Part shown: positions 46,417-55,797 of the stretch, piece by piece
How positions within the stretch are numbered: the stretch's first letter is position 1
Layout of the letters: every line of letters starts with the position of its first letter
Assembly (NCBI RefSeq): GCF_024347055.1
Contig: NZ_AP024895.1
Coordinates: 3,348,001 to 3,412,000 of the forward strand
DNA length: 64,000 nt
Direction: 5' to 3'
Origin: Vibrio porteresiae DSM 19223
Lineage (GTDB): Bacteria; Pseudomonadota; Gammaproteobacteria; Enterobacterales; Vibrionaceae
Made by a program: the position numbers and the translations under genes
The notes under the pieces: generated by a model
The model's input: the letters and a program-made list of their open reading frames with translations, nothing else
What the model was told of the DNA's origin: nothing
Database searches by the model: none

Positions 46417-48120
46417 ATGGATATTCAAACTTGGACATTTATTTTGGTCGGATTGACCTTTGTTCTCTATATCGGCATTGCCGTTTGGGCGCGCGCAGCT
46501 TCAACCAGTGAGTTCTATGTCGCTGGCGGTGGTGTTCATCCTGTTGCAAACGGGATGGCAACCGCAGCGGACTGGATGTCTGCAGCATCGTTCATCTCCA
46601 TGGCAGGGATCATCTCCTTCATCGGCTACGATGGTGGGGTGTATTTAATGGGATGGACTGGCGGCTATGTACTTTTGGCTCTTTGCTTAGCTCCTTACCT
46701 ACGTAAATTTGGTAAGTTTACTGTTCCAGACTTTATTGGTGACCGTTACTACTCCAAAACAGCCCGCATGGTGGCGGTATTCTGTGCCATCTTCATCTCC
46801 TTTACTTATGTAGCAGGACAGATGCGCGGTGTAGGCGTGGTATTTGCTCGCTTCCTTGAAGTGGACATTAACGTGGGTATTGTGATTGGTATGGCGATCG
46901 TGTTCTTCTACGCGGTCATGGGCGGCATGAAAGGCATTACCTACACTCAGGTCGCTCAATACTGCGTGTTGATCTTCGCCTTCATGGTTCCAGCCATTTT
47001 CACCTCGTTGATGATGACAGGAAACCCAATTCCTCAAATCGGTTTTGGCTCGACCTCTGTGGGTGGCGATACCTACCTACTCGATAAACTGGATGGCCTA
47101 ACTCAAGAGCTCGGTTTTACCTCCTATACCGATGGCTCAAAGAGTATGGTCGATGTGTTCTTCATTACCGCAGCTCTGATGGTCGGTACGGCTGGACTAC
47201 CTCACGTTATTATTCGCTTTTTTACCGTACCTAAAGTATCCGATGCTCGTGTCTCTGCCGGTTGGGCGCTCGTGTTCATCGCGATTCTATACACCACTGC
47301 ACCAGCAGTAGCAGCCTTTGCTCGTGTCAACTTGATTGACTCTATCAACGGCCCTGAGATGCGCGGTGTGGTCGCAGAAGAAGCACCAACTTGGTACAGA
47401 AACTGGGAAAACACAGGTCTGGTGAAATGGGAAGATAAAAACGGCGATGGTCGTATGTTCTACTCAGGCGACAGTCGTAATGAAATGACCATCAACCGTG
47501 ACATCGTGGTACTCGCATCACCAGAGATGGCTAAGTTACCGAACTGGGTTGTTGGCGTGCTGGCTGCAGGTGGTTTAGCCGCTGCACTCTCAACGGCTGC
47601 GGGTCTATTGCTGGTTATCTCAACCTCAATTTCCCACGACTTATTGAAGAAAGGCTTTAAGCCCAATATGACGGATAAGCAGGAGCTGCTTGCAGCCCGA
47701 TTAGCCGCCATAGTCGCCATCGTCGGCGCAGGTTACTTAGGGATCAACCCACCCGGATTTGTGGCGCAGGTGGTCGCCTTTGCCTTCGGCTTGGCAGCGT
47801 CATCCTTCTTCCCGGCCATCATTTTGGGCATCTTCTATAAGAAGATGAACAAAGAAGGGGCAATCTGCGGGATGTTAGTGGGTATCGCTTTTACCGCGGC
47901 TTATATTATCTACTTCAAGTTCATCAACCCAGCGGCGAACGTGCCAGCTAACTGGTGGTTTGGTATCAGCCCAGAAGGGATTGGTACACTCGGTATGTGT
48001 GTGAACTTTATGGTATCGATCGTGGTGAACAAATTCACTGCCGAAGTACCAAGTGATGTACAGGATATGGTGGAATCAATCCGTTATCCAAAAGGTGCAG
48101 GTGAAGCTCACGACCATTAA
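46417..48120 (+). CDS. actP: Cation/acetate symporter ActP
   Basis: 567-residue sodium:solute symporter family protein. From ATG 46417 (MDIQTWTFILVGLTFVLYIGIAVWARAAS), with GTGGAG upstream. About 13 helices; SSS signature region ADWMSAASFISMAGIISFIGYDG near 50-72 and ALSTAAGLLLVISTSISHDL near 390. A hydrophilic insert about 295-365 (EEAPTWYRNWENTG...DKNGDGRMFYSGDSRNE) is larger than in E. coli ActP. Cotranscribed with the DUF485 gene; crbR lies 2.6 kb away. Confidence 0.92.
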   Translation: MDIQTWTFILVGLTFVLYIGIAVWARAASTSEFYVAGGGVHPVANGMATAADWMSAASFISMAGIISFIGYDGGVYLMGWTGGYVLLALCLAPYLRKFGKFTVPDFIGDRYYSKTARMVAVFCAIFISFTYVAGQMRGVGVVFARFLEVDINVGIVIGMAIVFFYAVMGGMKGITYTQVAQYCVLIFAFMVPAIFTSLMMTGNPIPQIGFGSTSVGGDTYLLDKLDGLTQELGFTSYTDGSKSMVDVFFITAALMVGTAGLPHVIIRFFTVPKVSDARVSAGWALVFIAILYTTAPAVAAFARVNLIDSINGPEMRGVVAEEAPTWYRNWENTGLVKWEDKNGDGRMFYSGDSRNEMTINRDIVVLASPEMAKLPNWVVGVLAAGGLAAALSTAAGLLLVISTSISHDLLKKGFKPNMTDKQELLAARLAAIVAIVGAGYLGINPPGFVAQVVAFAFGLAASSFFPAIILGIFYKKMNKEGAICGMLVGIAFTAAYIIYFKFINPAANVPANWWFGISPEGIGTLGMCVNFMVSIVVNKFTAEVPSDVQDMVESIRYPKGAGEAHDH

Positions 48121-48145
48121 TGAGTTTTCGGTCACCCATAACCCA

Positions 48146-48170
48146 AAAGCCCAACAACCTGTTGGGCTTT
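48146..48170. terminator. Terminator of actP
   Basis: AAAGCCCAACA/TGTTGGGCTTT with ACC loop, followed by ACTTTTTAG. Confidence 0.85.
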
Positions 48171-48206
48171 ACTTTTTAGGCAGCAAAAAAATGACTGTAA
48201 AAAGCC

Positions 48207-48881
48207 TTAACGCGCATTGGCATAAGTGGCTTTAAAGTGAGGATTAATCGTGGTCAGTTTACGAATCAGGTAATTGAGCAATACACCATAAAGCGGAACA
48301 AACAGACCTAAGCTGATGATCAGTTTAAAGCTGTAATCGACAGTCGCAATCTCTGTCCAGTGCTGCGCCATGAATGGATCTGGGCTGTGATAAAACGCCA
48401 CACCAAAGAAGGCCACAGTATCTAGTGCATTACCAAATAACGTTGAAGCGGTAGGTGCAATCCACCATTGTTTCATCTGACGCAGACGGTTAAACACTTG
48501 CACATCCATTACTTGCCCTAACAAGTAAGCCATAAAGCTTGCGGCAGCAATACGTGCAACAAACAAGTTAAATTCACCCAGAGTGGCTAACCCTTGGTAG
48601 CTTCCTTGGAAGAAAACCACCGACAATAGATATGAGACCACCAACGCTGGCAACATCACCAAGAAGATGATTTTACGTGCCATCGATGCTCCGAATATAC
48701 GAACCGTTAAATCGGTGGCGAGAAAGATAAACGGGAAAGTGAATGCGCCCCAAGTGGTATGAAATGAAAAGACCGTAAACGGAATCTGCACAAGGTAGTT
48801 GCTAGAAGCAATAATCAGAAGGTGGAAACCAACGAGGTAAGTTAACGCTTTGCGCTGCTGCGCGGGAGTAAAAGAATTCAT
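48207..48881 (-). CDS. yhhQ: Queuosine precursor (preQ0) transporter YhhQ
   Basis: 224-residue inner-membrane protein of the YhhQ/VUT1 family that imports 7-cyano-7-deazaguanine for queuosine synthesis. About six helices; conserved FPFIFLATDLTVRIFGASMARKI and GNALDTVAFFGVAFY segments. ATG at 48881 with AAAGG upstream; a TTG one codon before is rejected. I see no obvious preQ1 riboswitch in the leader. Confidence 0.92.
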   Translation of the reverse strand: MNSFTPAQQRKALTYLVGFHLLIIASSNYLVQIPFTVFSFHTTWGAFTFPFIFLATDLTVRIFGASMARKIIFLVMLPALVVSYLLSVVFFQGSYQGLATLGEFNLFVARIAAASFMAYLLGQVMDVQVFNRLRQMKQWWIAPTASTLFGNALDTVAFFGVAFYHSPDPFMAQHWTEIATVDYSFKLIISLGLFVPLYGVLLNYLIRKLTTINPHFKATYANAR

Positions 48882-49271
48882 CAATGTGACCTTTTTAGTT
48901 TGATTTGGGGGCGAGGGAACCCAAAATAAAATTCATGTTGTTTTGCTGCGGTTAGATTCTGCACACCAAACAGCCAGACGCGATTATACGCAGCTCTATC
49001 CCCTCTTCAATATCCGAGTACAACAGCAAACGTTTCCCAACCGATTATTTTTTATTTTCGACCTCTTTTCGTCCAAAAATCCTAAGCATAATACCCATGG
49101 TTTGAATGCGCTTTCACTTGAGAAGATCCTTAGGATCGTGATAATCTTCGCCTCCATTTTTCTGACTCTCTCTTCATTATCTGCAGTGAATCCGCAGGGT
49201 CAGTGCTATCTTTAGGGTGTAGAAATAAACCGTTTCTGCACACAATCCTAACCAGACGTGGAACCGAACAG
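48882..49271. other. Divergent yhhQ/gmk control region
   Basis: 390 bases. A 90-codon plus-strand frame here (48943-49215) has no family resemblance and is rejected. Contains a LacI-type operator-like sequence at 49022-49038 and must hold both promoters. Confidence 0.55.
49022..49038 (+). promoter_or_regulatory. LacI-type operator-like site before gmk
   Basis: AACAGCAAACGTTTCCC, identical over 17 bases to the site before glpX. PurR-like core; a purine repressor in front of guanylate kinase would make sense. Confidence 0.5.
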
Positions 49272-49895
49272 ATGGGAAAAGGCACTCTTTATATCGTTTC
49301 AGCACCGAGTGGCGCTGGTAAATCCAGTTTAATTTCAGCTTTGCTGGAACGTAACCCAACTTATGCAATGAAGGTATCGGTATCCCATACCACTCGTGGC
49401 ATGCGACCGGGTGAACAAAATGGTGTTCATTACCACTTTGTACAAAAAGAGCACTTTGAAGAGCTGATCGCTAAAGGTGAATTTCTAGAATACGCTGAAG
49501 TTTTTGGCAATTACTACGGCACCTCTCGCGTTTGGATTGAAGAGACCTTGAATAAAGGCATTGATGTATTTTTGGATATTGACTGGCAAGGTGCACGTCA
49601 AATTCGCCAGCAAATGCCTCATGCGAAAAGCCTATTTATTCTGCCACCTTCTCGCGAAGAGTTGGAACGTCGCCTAACCGCACGTGGTCAAGATAGCGAA
49701 GCTGTGATTGCAAAACGCATGAACGAAGCCCAATCCGAAATTTCTCACTTCAGTGAGTACGATTACGTGATTGTGAATGATGACTTTGACGTTGCTATTA
49801 TGGATTTTAAAGCCATTATTCGTGCAGAAAGATTGAAGCAAGATAAGCAAGCTGCTAAATATAGCAGTATGCTCTCTGCTCTTTTGGCGAACTGA
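49272..49895 (+). CDS. gmk: Guanylate kinase
   Basis: Phosphorylates GMP (and dGMP) to GDP with ATP. 207 residues from MGKGTLYIVSAPSGAGKSSL; P-loop SGAGKS with K17; GMP-site VSHTTRGMRPGEQNGVHYHF. The longer frame from 49203 adds an unconserved 23-residue head. Followed by rpoZ and spoT, the usual order; it feeds the GDP/GTP pool used for (p)ppGpp. Confidence 0.97.
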   Translation: MGKGTLYIVSAPSGAGKSSLISALLERNPTYAMKVSVSHTTRGMRPGEQNGVHYHFVQKEHFEELIAKGEFLEYAEVFGNYYGTSRVWIEETLNKGIDVFLDIDWQGARQIRQQMPHAKSLFILPPSREELERRLTARGQDSEAVIAKRMNEAQSEISHFSEYDYVIVNDDFDVAIMDFKAIIRAERLKQDKQAAKYSSMLSALLAN

Positions 49896-50008
49896 GTCTT
49901 TTCCTCATTCACCAATAAGAATTAGACACAGCCTGTTGCTAGTATATCTGCACGTAAGGCTGTATACTTTCTCGTCATTTAATATTTTAGTTAACTATTG
50001 GAGTTCCC

Positions 50009-50281
50009 ATGGCACGCGTAACTGTTCAAGACGCTGTTGAAAAAGTTGGCAACCGTTTCGACTTAGTTCTGATTGCGGCTCGCCGCGCTCGTCAAATGCA
50101 AACTGGCGGTAAAGATGCACTAGTGCCGGAAGAGAACGATAAGCCAACCGTTATCGCTCTACGCGAAATCGAAGACGGCCTTATCACTAAAGATGTGCTA
50201 GATGCACGTGAGCGCCAAGAGCAGCAAGAGCAAGAAGCAGCAGAATTGGCAGCGGTAAGCAGCATCGTTCACAATCGTTAA
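50009..50281 (+). CDS. rpoZ: RNA polymerase omega subunit
   Basis: 90 residues, MARVTVQDAVEKVGNRFDLVLIAARRARQMQTGGKD. Assists assembly of beta' and forms one ppGpp-binding site on RNA polymerase. Directly before spoT (38 bases), linking ppGpp turnover and its target. GGAG precedes the ATG. Confidence 0.98.
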   Translation: MARVTVQDAVEKVGNRFDLVLIAARRARQMQTGGKDALVPEENDKPTVIALREIEDGLITKDVLDARERQEQQEQEAAELAAVSSIVHNR

Positions 50282-50319
50282 TTCTGCATCGGCATTAATT
50301 AACACTCGGGCCTGAAAAT

Positions 50320-52446
50320 TTGTATCTATTCGATAGCCTCAAGGATGTTGCCCAAGAGTATCTGACAGAGCCTCAACTAGAGGCTCTGCGTCGCTCTTAT
50401 GTGGTAGCAAGAGATGCCCATGAAGGGCAAACCCGCTCAAGTGGCGAACCTTATATTATCCATCCCGTTGCGGTAGCACGCATTCTGGCTGAAATGCGTT
50501 TGGATTTAGAAACGCTTCAAGCCGCGTTGCTCCATGATGTGATAGAAGATACAGCCGTCACCAAGGAAGAGTTAGAAAAACAATTTGGTCATGCTGTTGC
50601 CGAGCTGGTAGACGGTGTGTCGAAATTGGATAAGCTGAAGTTTCGCGATCGAAAAGAAGCTCAGGCCGAAAACTTTCGTAAGATGGTGCTTGCCATGGTG
50701 CAAGACATCCGAGTCATTCTGATTAAACTATCAGACCGTACCCATAACATGCGTACCCTCGGATCCTTACGTCCGGACAAGCGTCGCCGCATTGCCCGAG
50801 AAACTCTTGAGATCTACGCACCTCTCGCCCATCGTCTGGGCATCCACAATATCAAAACTGAACTCGAAGAGTTAGGCTTTGAAGCTCTCTATCCCAACCG
50901 TTATCGCGTTCTAAAAGAAGTGGTGAAAGCCGCTCGTGGTAACCGTAAAGAGATGATTCAACGTATCCACAACGAAATTGAAGGTCGCCTGCAAGATGCT
51001 GGACTTCATGCTCGAGTGGTCGGTCGCGAAAAAAACCTCTACTCCATCTATAACAAGATGAAAACCAAAGAACAGCGTTTCCATACCATTATGGATATTT
51101 ACGCGTTCCGAGTCATTGTGGATGATGCTGACACCTGTTACCGCGCCTTAGGGCAAGTACACAGCCTGTACAAACCACGTCCTGGTCGGGTCAAAGATTA
51201 TATTGCGGTTCCCAAAGCGAACGGCTATCAATCCTTGCATACATCCATGGTGGGTCCTCATGGCGTTCCTGTTGAAGTACAAATTCGTACTGAAGATATG
51301 GATCAAATGGCGGACAAAGGGGTTGCAGCACATTGGTCGTATAAATCTAACGGTGAGCGCGTTGGTACTACTGCGCAAATTAAAGCTCAGCGTTGGATGC
51401 AAAGCCTGCTCGAGCTACAACAAAGCGCAGGTAACTCATTCGAATTTATTGAAAACGTAAAATCTGACCTGTTCCCAGATGAGATTTTCGTCTTCACACC
51501 TAAAGGTCGCATTGTCGAAATGCCTGTTGGGGCAACCGCTGTCGACTTTGCATATGCAGTGCATACCGATATTGGTAACTCCTGTGTAGGTGCTCGTGTT
51601 GATCGCATGCCTTACCCACTCAGCAAACCACTTAAAAATGGTCAAACCGTTGAGATCATTAGTGCACCAGGCGCAAGACCAAATGCGGCTTGGCTAAACT
51701 ATGTGGTGACCTCACGCGCTCGCACTAAGATCCGTCAAGTTCTTAAAACGATGCGCCGTGAAGATTCGGTGATGTTAGGACGTCGTCTGCTCAACCATGC
51801 TTTGGGCGATTGCACCCTCAACGACATCAGCGAAGAGGTCGTCAAACAGGTTGTTAGTGATCTGAAAGTAGCTTCGGTTGATGACATGCTCGCCGCGATT
51901 GGTCTTGGCGAACTGATGAGTATCGTTATCGCGCGTCGTCTACTGGGTGATGTTGAAGGTTTTGCTTCTGCAGACAAAGAGCAGCAACCGGGCAACAACA
52001 AACGCAAAATGCCGATTCGCGGTGCGGAAGGTATCTTGCTGACGTTTGCGAACTGCTGTCACCCAATCCCAGATGATTCTATTATTGCTCACGTCTCTCC
52101 GGGTCGTGGCTTGGTAGTCCATCGTGAGACTTGTCCTAACGTCCGTGGTTATCAGAAAGAACCTGATAAATACATGGCCGTAGAATGGTCGAAGGATTAC
52201 GACCAAGAGTTCATTGCAGAGCTTCGCGTTGATATTTTGAATCGACAAGGTGCACTCGCTGAACTGACTAACGTGATTTCTCAAACAGGCTCTAACATTC
52301 AAGGTCTGTCGACAGAAGAGCGTGATGGTCGCCTGTATACAGTCACCGTACTGTTGACCACGAAGGACCGTGTTCACCTCGCTGGTATTATGCGTAAAAT
52401 TCGCTCTATGCACGATGCATTGAAAGTCAGACGTAGAAAATACTAA
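50320..52446 (+). CDS. spoT: Bifunctional (p)ppGpp synthetase/hydrolase SpoT
   Basis: 708 residues, TTG start (LYLFDSLKDVAQEYL..., aligned with E. coli SpoT). HD hydrolase domain with H72-D73 (LLHDVIED) and RxKLxDRTHNMRT-type helix; synthetase domain about 200-340 (RFHTIMDIYAFRVIV, PKANGYQSLHTS); TGS about 385-445 (FVFTPKGRIVEMPVGATAVDFAYAVH); conserved CC (FANCCHPIPDD) region and C-terminal ACT about 630-705. The rare TTG start and a poor ribosome-binding site suggest low translation. Confidence 0.97.
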   Translation: MYLFDSLKDVAQEYLTEPQLEALRRSYVVARDAHEGQTRSSGEPYIIHPVAVARILAEMRLDLETLQAALLHDVIEDTAVTKEELEKQFGHAVAELVDGVSKLDKLKFRDRKEAQAENFRKMVLAMVQDIRVILIKLSDRTHNMRTLGSLRPDKRRRIARETLEIYAPLAHRLGIHNIKTELEELGFEALYPNRYRVLKEVVKAARGNRKEMIQRIHNEIEGRLQDAGLHARVVGREKNLYSIYNKMKTKEQRFHTIMDIYAFRVIVDDADTCYRALGQVHSLYKPRPGRVKDYIAVPKANGYQSLHTSMVGPHGVPVEVQIRTEDMDQMADKGVAAHWSYKSNGERVGTTAQIKAQRWMQSLLELQQSAGNSFEFIENVKSDLFPDEIFVFTPKGRIVEMPVGATAVDFAYAVHTDIGNSCVGARVDRMPYPLSKPLKNGQTVEIISAPGARPNAAWLNYVVTSRARTKIRQVLKTMRREDSVMLGRRLLNHALGDCTLNDISEEVVKQVVSDLKVASVDDMLAAIGLGELMSIVIARRLLGDVEGFASADKEQQPGNNKRKMPIRGAEGILLTFANCCHPIPDDSIIAHVSPGRGLVVHRETCPNVRGYQKEPDKYMAVEWSKDYDQEFIAELRVDILNRQGALAELTNVISQTGSNIQGLSTEERDGRLYTVTVLLTTKDRVHLAGIMRKIRSMHDALKVRRRKY

Positions 52447-52459
52447 CCCCGTCTCCCGT

Positions 52460-52484
52460 CCAGTCCCATCTCGTATGGGACTGG
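52460..52484 (+). other. Strong hairpin between spoT and trmH
   Basis: 10-bp perfect stem CCAGTCCCAT/ATGGGACTGG with CTCGT loop. No T-run follows, so it is unlikely to be a simple terminator. Confidence 0.6.
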
Positions 52485-52509
52485 ATGATATTTATTGGAA
52501 CGCCGTTAA

Positions 52510-53196
52510 ATGAATGCTGAACGCTACGCCCGTATTCAAGAAGTGCTCAAAGCACGTCAACCCGACCTCACCGTATGTCTTGAAGAGGTTCACAAACCCA
52601 ACAATGTTTCTGCAGTGATTCGTACTGCCGATGCCACTGGCCTGCACAAGATTCATGCGGTTTGGCCAAATGAACAGATGCGCTCTCTCAACCATACCTC
52701 CGCAGGAGCTCGCAACTGGGTTGAAGTCGATACCCACGACACGATTGAAGAAGCGGTACAAACACTCAAAGCCCAAGGTATGCAGATTTTGGTCACCAAC
52801 CTGTCTGATAAAGCCATCGATTTTCGTGAAGTGGATTACACCAAACCTACCGCGATTATTTTGGGTAGTGAGAAAGTAGGTATCTCCAATAAAGCCTTAG
52901 CGCTAGCAGATCACGACATCGTCATTCCTATGGTCGGCATGGTGCAGTCTTTGAATGTATCTGTTGCGGGCGCCTTGATTCTCTATGAAGCACAGCGTCA
53001 ACGCCAAGCGGCAGGCATGTATGATCGAGACACGAGCTTGCTTTCACCTGAAACTATTGAACGCATCCTGTTTGAACGCGGTCATCCCGTTTTAGCCAAA
53101 GTCGCCCAGCGCAAAGGTCTTCCTTATCCAAACCTTGATGATCAAGGGGAAATTGTGGCCGATGAAGCGTGGTGGAAAGAGATGCAAAGCAAATAA
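52510..53196 (+). CDS. trmH: tRNA (guanosine-18-2'-O)-methyltransferase
   Basis: SpoU-family SPOUT methylase, 228 residues, methylating G18 in the tRNA D loop. Motif 1 KPNNVSAVIRTADATGLHKIH, motif 2 IILGSEKVGISNKAL, motif 3 IPMVGMVQSLNVSVAGALILYEAQRQR. In the rpoZ-spoT-trmH-recG string as in E. coli. Confidence 0.97.
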   Translation: MNAERYARIQEVLKARQPDLTVCLEEVHKPNNVSAVIRTADATGLHKIHAVWPNEQMRSLNHTSAGARNWVEVDTHDTIEEAVQTLKAQGMQILVTNLSDKAIDFREVDYTKPTAIILGSEKVGISNKALALADHDIVIPMVGMVQSLNVSVAGALILYEAQRQRQAAGMYDRDTSLLSPETIERILFERGHPVLAKVAQRKGLPYPNLDDQGEIVADEAWWKEMQSK

Positions 53197-53348
53197 CTTT
53201 TTGCCGTGGTTTACACCTCGTGACGCAAGGTTGCAAAAAAGTGGGGGTGATAGCCAATCACCTCCAACTTCCCAAAAGTTTTCCTGTACAAAAACACAGC
53301 CCAGTGTTTGAATAATCGCTATCTATCTGATTAACGAAGAGCTGATTT

Positions 53349-55427
53349 ATGTCCCAACTGCTTTCCGCCGTGCCATTGACATCACTATCTGGAGTAGGTG
53401 CCAAAGTGGCCGAGAAGCTAGAGAAGATCGGCTTAGTGACGGTGCAAGATTTACTCTTTCATCTGCCGCTGCGTTATGAAGACCGTACCCGCATTTATCC
53501 TATCATCAAGCTTCACCCCGGAATTTGGGCTGCCGTTCAAGGCAAAGTGATGTCGGTAGATACCATATTTGGCCGACGCAAAATGTTGGCCGTACGCATC
53601 AGTGACGGCAACGGCACGCTCACTTTGCGTTTTTTCAATTTTACTGCGGGAATGAAAAACAATTTTACTGAAGGGAAATTGGTTCATGCCTATGGTGAAA
53701 TCAAACCGGGTAATGGCGGATTAGAGATCATCCATCCGGACTACCAGTTTTATGCCCCAGCGCAAAAGCCCGATGTAGAACCTAATTTAACGCCGGTTTA
53801 CCCAACCACTGACGGTTTGCGGCAAATCACTCTGCGTAACCTGACCGATCAAGCTCTAGAGCTGCTCGATAAAGCTGCGGTTCAAGAGCTGTTACCTTCA
53901 GGGCTTTATGATCACCAGATGACGATGGGGCAAGCACTGCACATCATTCATCGTCCACCAGCTGATATTGATCTATCGCTGTTTGATCAAGGTCGCCATC
54001 CTGCGCAAATTCGACTCATCATGGAAGAATTACTCGCACAAAATCTTTCGATGCTCACGGTGCGCAGTAAAGGGCAGCAAGAGAATGCAGTGGCATTGCC
54101 TGCTGCAGATGAGCTGAAACAGCAATTGTTAGCGCAACTGCCTTTTTCTCCAACCAATGCACAAGCGCGCGTCGTGGGAGAGATTGAAATGGATCTCGCT
54201 AAACCTCACCCGATGATGCGTCTGGTTCAAGGCGATGTAGGTTCAGGTAAAACCTTAGTTGCAGCGTTGGCTGCAGTCAGGGCAATTGCTCATGGCCATC
54301 AAGTCGCCTTAATGGCACCAACCGAATTGCTCGCCGAGCAACATGCGCTTAATTTTGCAAATTGGTTTGAGTCATTAGGCATTCAAGTCGGTTGGCTGGC
54401 TGGCAAACTCAAAGGTAAAGCGAAAGAGCAAGAACTGGCGCGCATCGCCAGTGGCGAAGCACAAATGGTGGTCGGAACCCACGCCCTCTTCCAAGAGCAT
54501 GTGGAATTTCACAACCTGGCCTTGGTTATTATTGATGAGCAACACCGCTTTGGTGTTCATCAACGCCTAGAACTTCGTGAAAAAGGCATTAAACAAGGTG
54601 CGGTTCCTCATCAGCTGATCATGACCGCGACACCGATTCCTCGCACTCTCGCAATGACCGCTTACGCCGATCTAGAAACATCGATTATCGACGAATTGCC
54701 ACCCGGTCGAACCCCGATTCAAACGGTCGCGATTCCTGACACCAAACGCCAAGATATTATCGACCGCGTGCGTCATGCCTGCCTTACCGAGGGGAAACAA
54801 GCCTATTGGGTGTGTACCTTGATTGATGAATCGGAAGTACTTGAAGCGCAAGCCGCAGCAGACATTGCTCAAGAACTTCAAACTACACTGCCTGATGTCA
54901 AAATCGGTTTGGTGCATGGGCGTATGAAAGCTGCTGAAAAGCAGGAAGTGATGCGTGCCTTTAAAGCCAATGAGCTGCACTTGTTGGTTGCCACCACCGT
55001 TATCGAAGTTGGCGTGGATGTACCCAATGCGAGCTTAATGATCATCGAAAACCCAGAGCGTCTTGGCTTGGCTCAATTACACCAGTTACGTGGCCGCGTT
55101 GGTCGTGGTTCAGTCGCTAGCCACTGTGTATTGCTCTATCACGCACCTCTTTCTAAAACCGCCCAAAAACGTCTCGGCGTACTAAGAGAAAGTAATGATG
55201 GATTCATCATCGCTCAACGGGATCTCGAAATTCGTGGACCGGGTGAGCTACTCGGAACCAAACAAACTGGCTTAGCCGATTTCAAAATCGCTGATTTGGT
55301 GCGCGATCAACGCCTAGTTCCCGAAGTTCAGCGTATATCACGCCATATCTTCACTCATTATCCGGATAACGCTCAAGCCATTATCGATCGCTGGATGAGT
55401 AATCGCGACCGCTACTCCAACGCCTAA
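53349..55427 (+). CDS. recG: ATP-dependent DNA helicase RecG
   Basis: 692-residue fork-reversal and branch-migration helicase. N-terminal wedge/OB domain (about 1-240), Walker A LVQGDVGSGKTLVAAL near 295, DEQH box (VIIDEQHRFGVHQR), motif III MTATPIPRTLAMT, and motif VI QLRGRVGRG. C-terminal TRG-like segment RDLEIRGPGELLGTKQTGLADF. Last gene of its block, followed by a weak hairpin. Confidence 0.97.
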   Translation: MSQLLSAVPLTSLSGVGAKVAEKLEKIGLVTVQDLLFHLPLRYEDRTRIYPIIKLHPGIWAAVQGKVMSVDTIFGRRKMLAVRISDGNGTLTLRFFNFTAGMKNNFTEGKLVHAYGEIKPGNGGLEIIHPDYQFYAPAQKPDVEPNLTPVYPTTDGLRQITLRNLTDQALELLDKAAVQELLPSGLYDHQMTMGQALHIIHRPPADIDLSLFDQGRHPAQIRLIMEELLAQNLSMLTVRSKGQQENAVALPAADELKQQLLAQLPFSPTNAQARVVGEIEMDLAKPHPMMRLVQGDVGSGKTLVAALAAVRAIAHGHQVALMAPTELLAEQHALNFANWFESLGIQVGWLAGKLKGKAKEQELARIASGEAQMVVGTHALFQEHVEFHNLALVIIDEQHRFGVHQRLELREKGIKQGAVPHQLIMTATPIPRTLAMTAYADLETSIIDELPPGRTPIQTVAIPDTKRQDIIDRVRHACLTEGKQAYWVCTLIDESEVLEAQAAADIAQELQTTLPDVKIGLVHGRMKAAEKQEVMRAFKANELHLLVATTVIEVGVDVPNASLMIIENPERLGLAQLHQLRGRVGRGSVASHCVLLYHAPLSKTAQKRLGVLRESNDGFIIAQRDLEIRGPGELLGTKQTGLADFKIADLVRDQRLVPEVQRISRHIFTHYPDNAQAIIDRWMSNRDRYSNA

Positions 55428-55443
55428 GCAAGAACCTCTCGTC

Positions 55444-55470
55444 TGTTCTGGGTGGTTTAAGCCCAGAACA
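55444..55470 (+). terminator. Weak hairpin after recG
   Basis: 9-bp stem TGTTCTGGG/CCCAGAACA, nine-base loop, followed by AAATTTT a few bases later; a modest terminator candidate. Confidence 0.5.
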
Positions 55471-55598
55471 CGACAAATTTTCCCTAACTCAATCAAATTA
55501 AAAAGATTTTCCCGATACACTGACTAACAACGTCAGTACTGTTTATTTCTTAAACAAAATTCTCTTGTCTAATCGGTCAAGAAATTTCGGTTTCACCA

Positions 55599-55637
55599 CT
55601 CGCAAACGTTTGCTTTTTACCCTGAACACTCTATAAT
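55599..55637 (+). promoter_or_regulatory. xanP promoter with PurR operator
   Basis: CTCGCAAACGTTTGCT matches the PurR consensus ACGCAAACGTTTGCGT at 13 of 16 positions. It overlaps a -35 (TTGCTT, 55610-55615) with 16 bases to TATAAT (55632-55637), so a bound repressor would block polymerase. The whole gap 55428-55797 (370 bases) is otherwise without a gene; the leader is about 155 bases. Confidence 0.85.
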
Positions 55638-55797
55638 CGCCCGCCTGATTTTGAGGTTTTGATCATTAAGATCAATACATCGAACACACGATCCTGAGCA
55701 GAATCTGAATAACAGCAATCACAGATAAATGCCTGCTCCACTTTTTCAGCCCATTCAGCGTCGAAAAAGCCAGATATTTGAATATTAGGAACTCATT

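Noticed and set aside
48943..49215. 90-codon plus-strand frame before gmk
   Set aside because: No ribosome-binding site, no recognisable domain, and it covers an operator-like site in a divergent control region.
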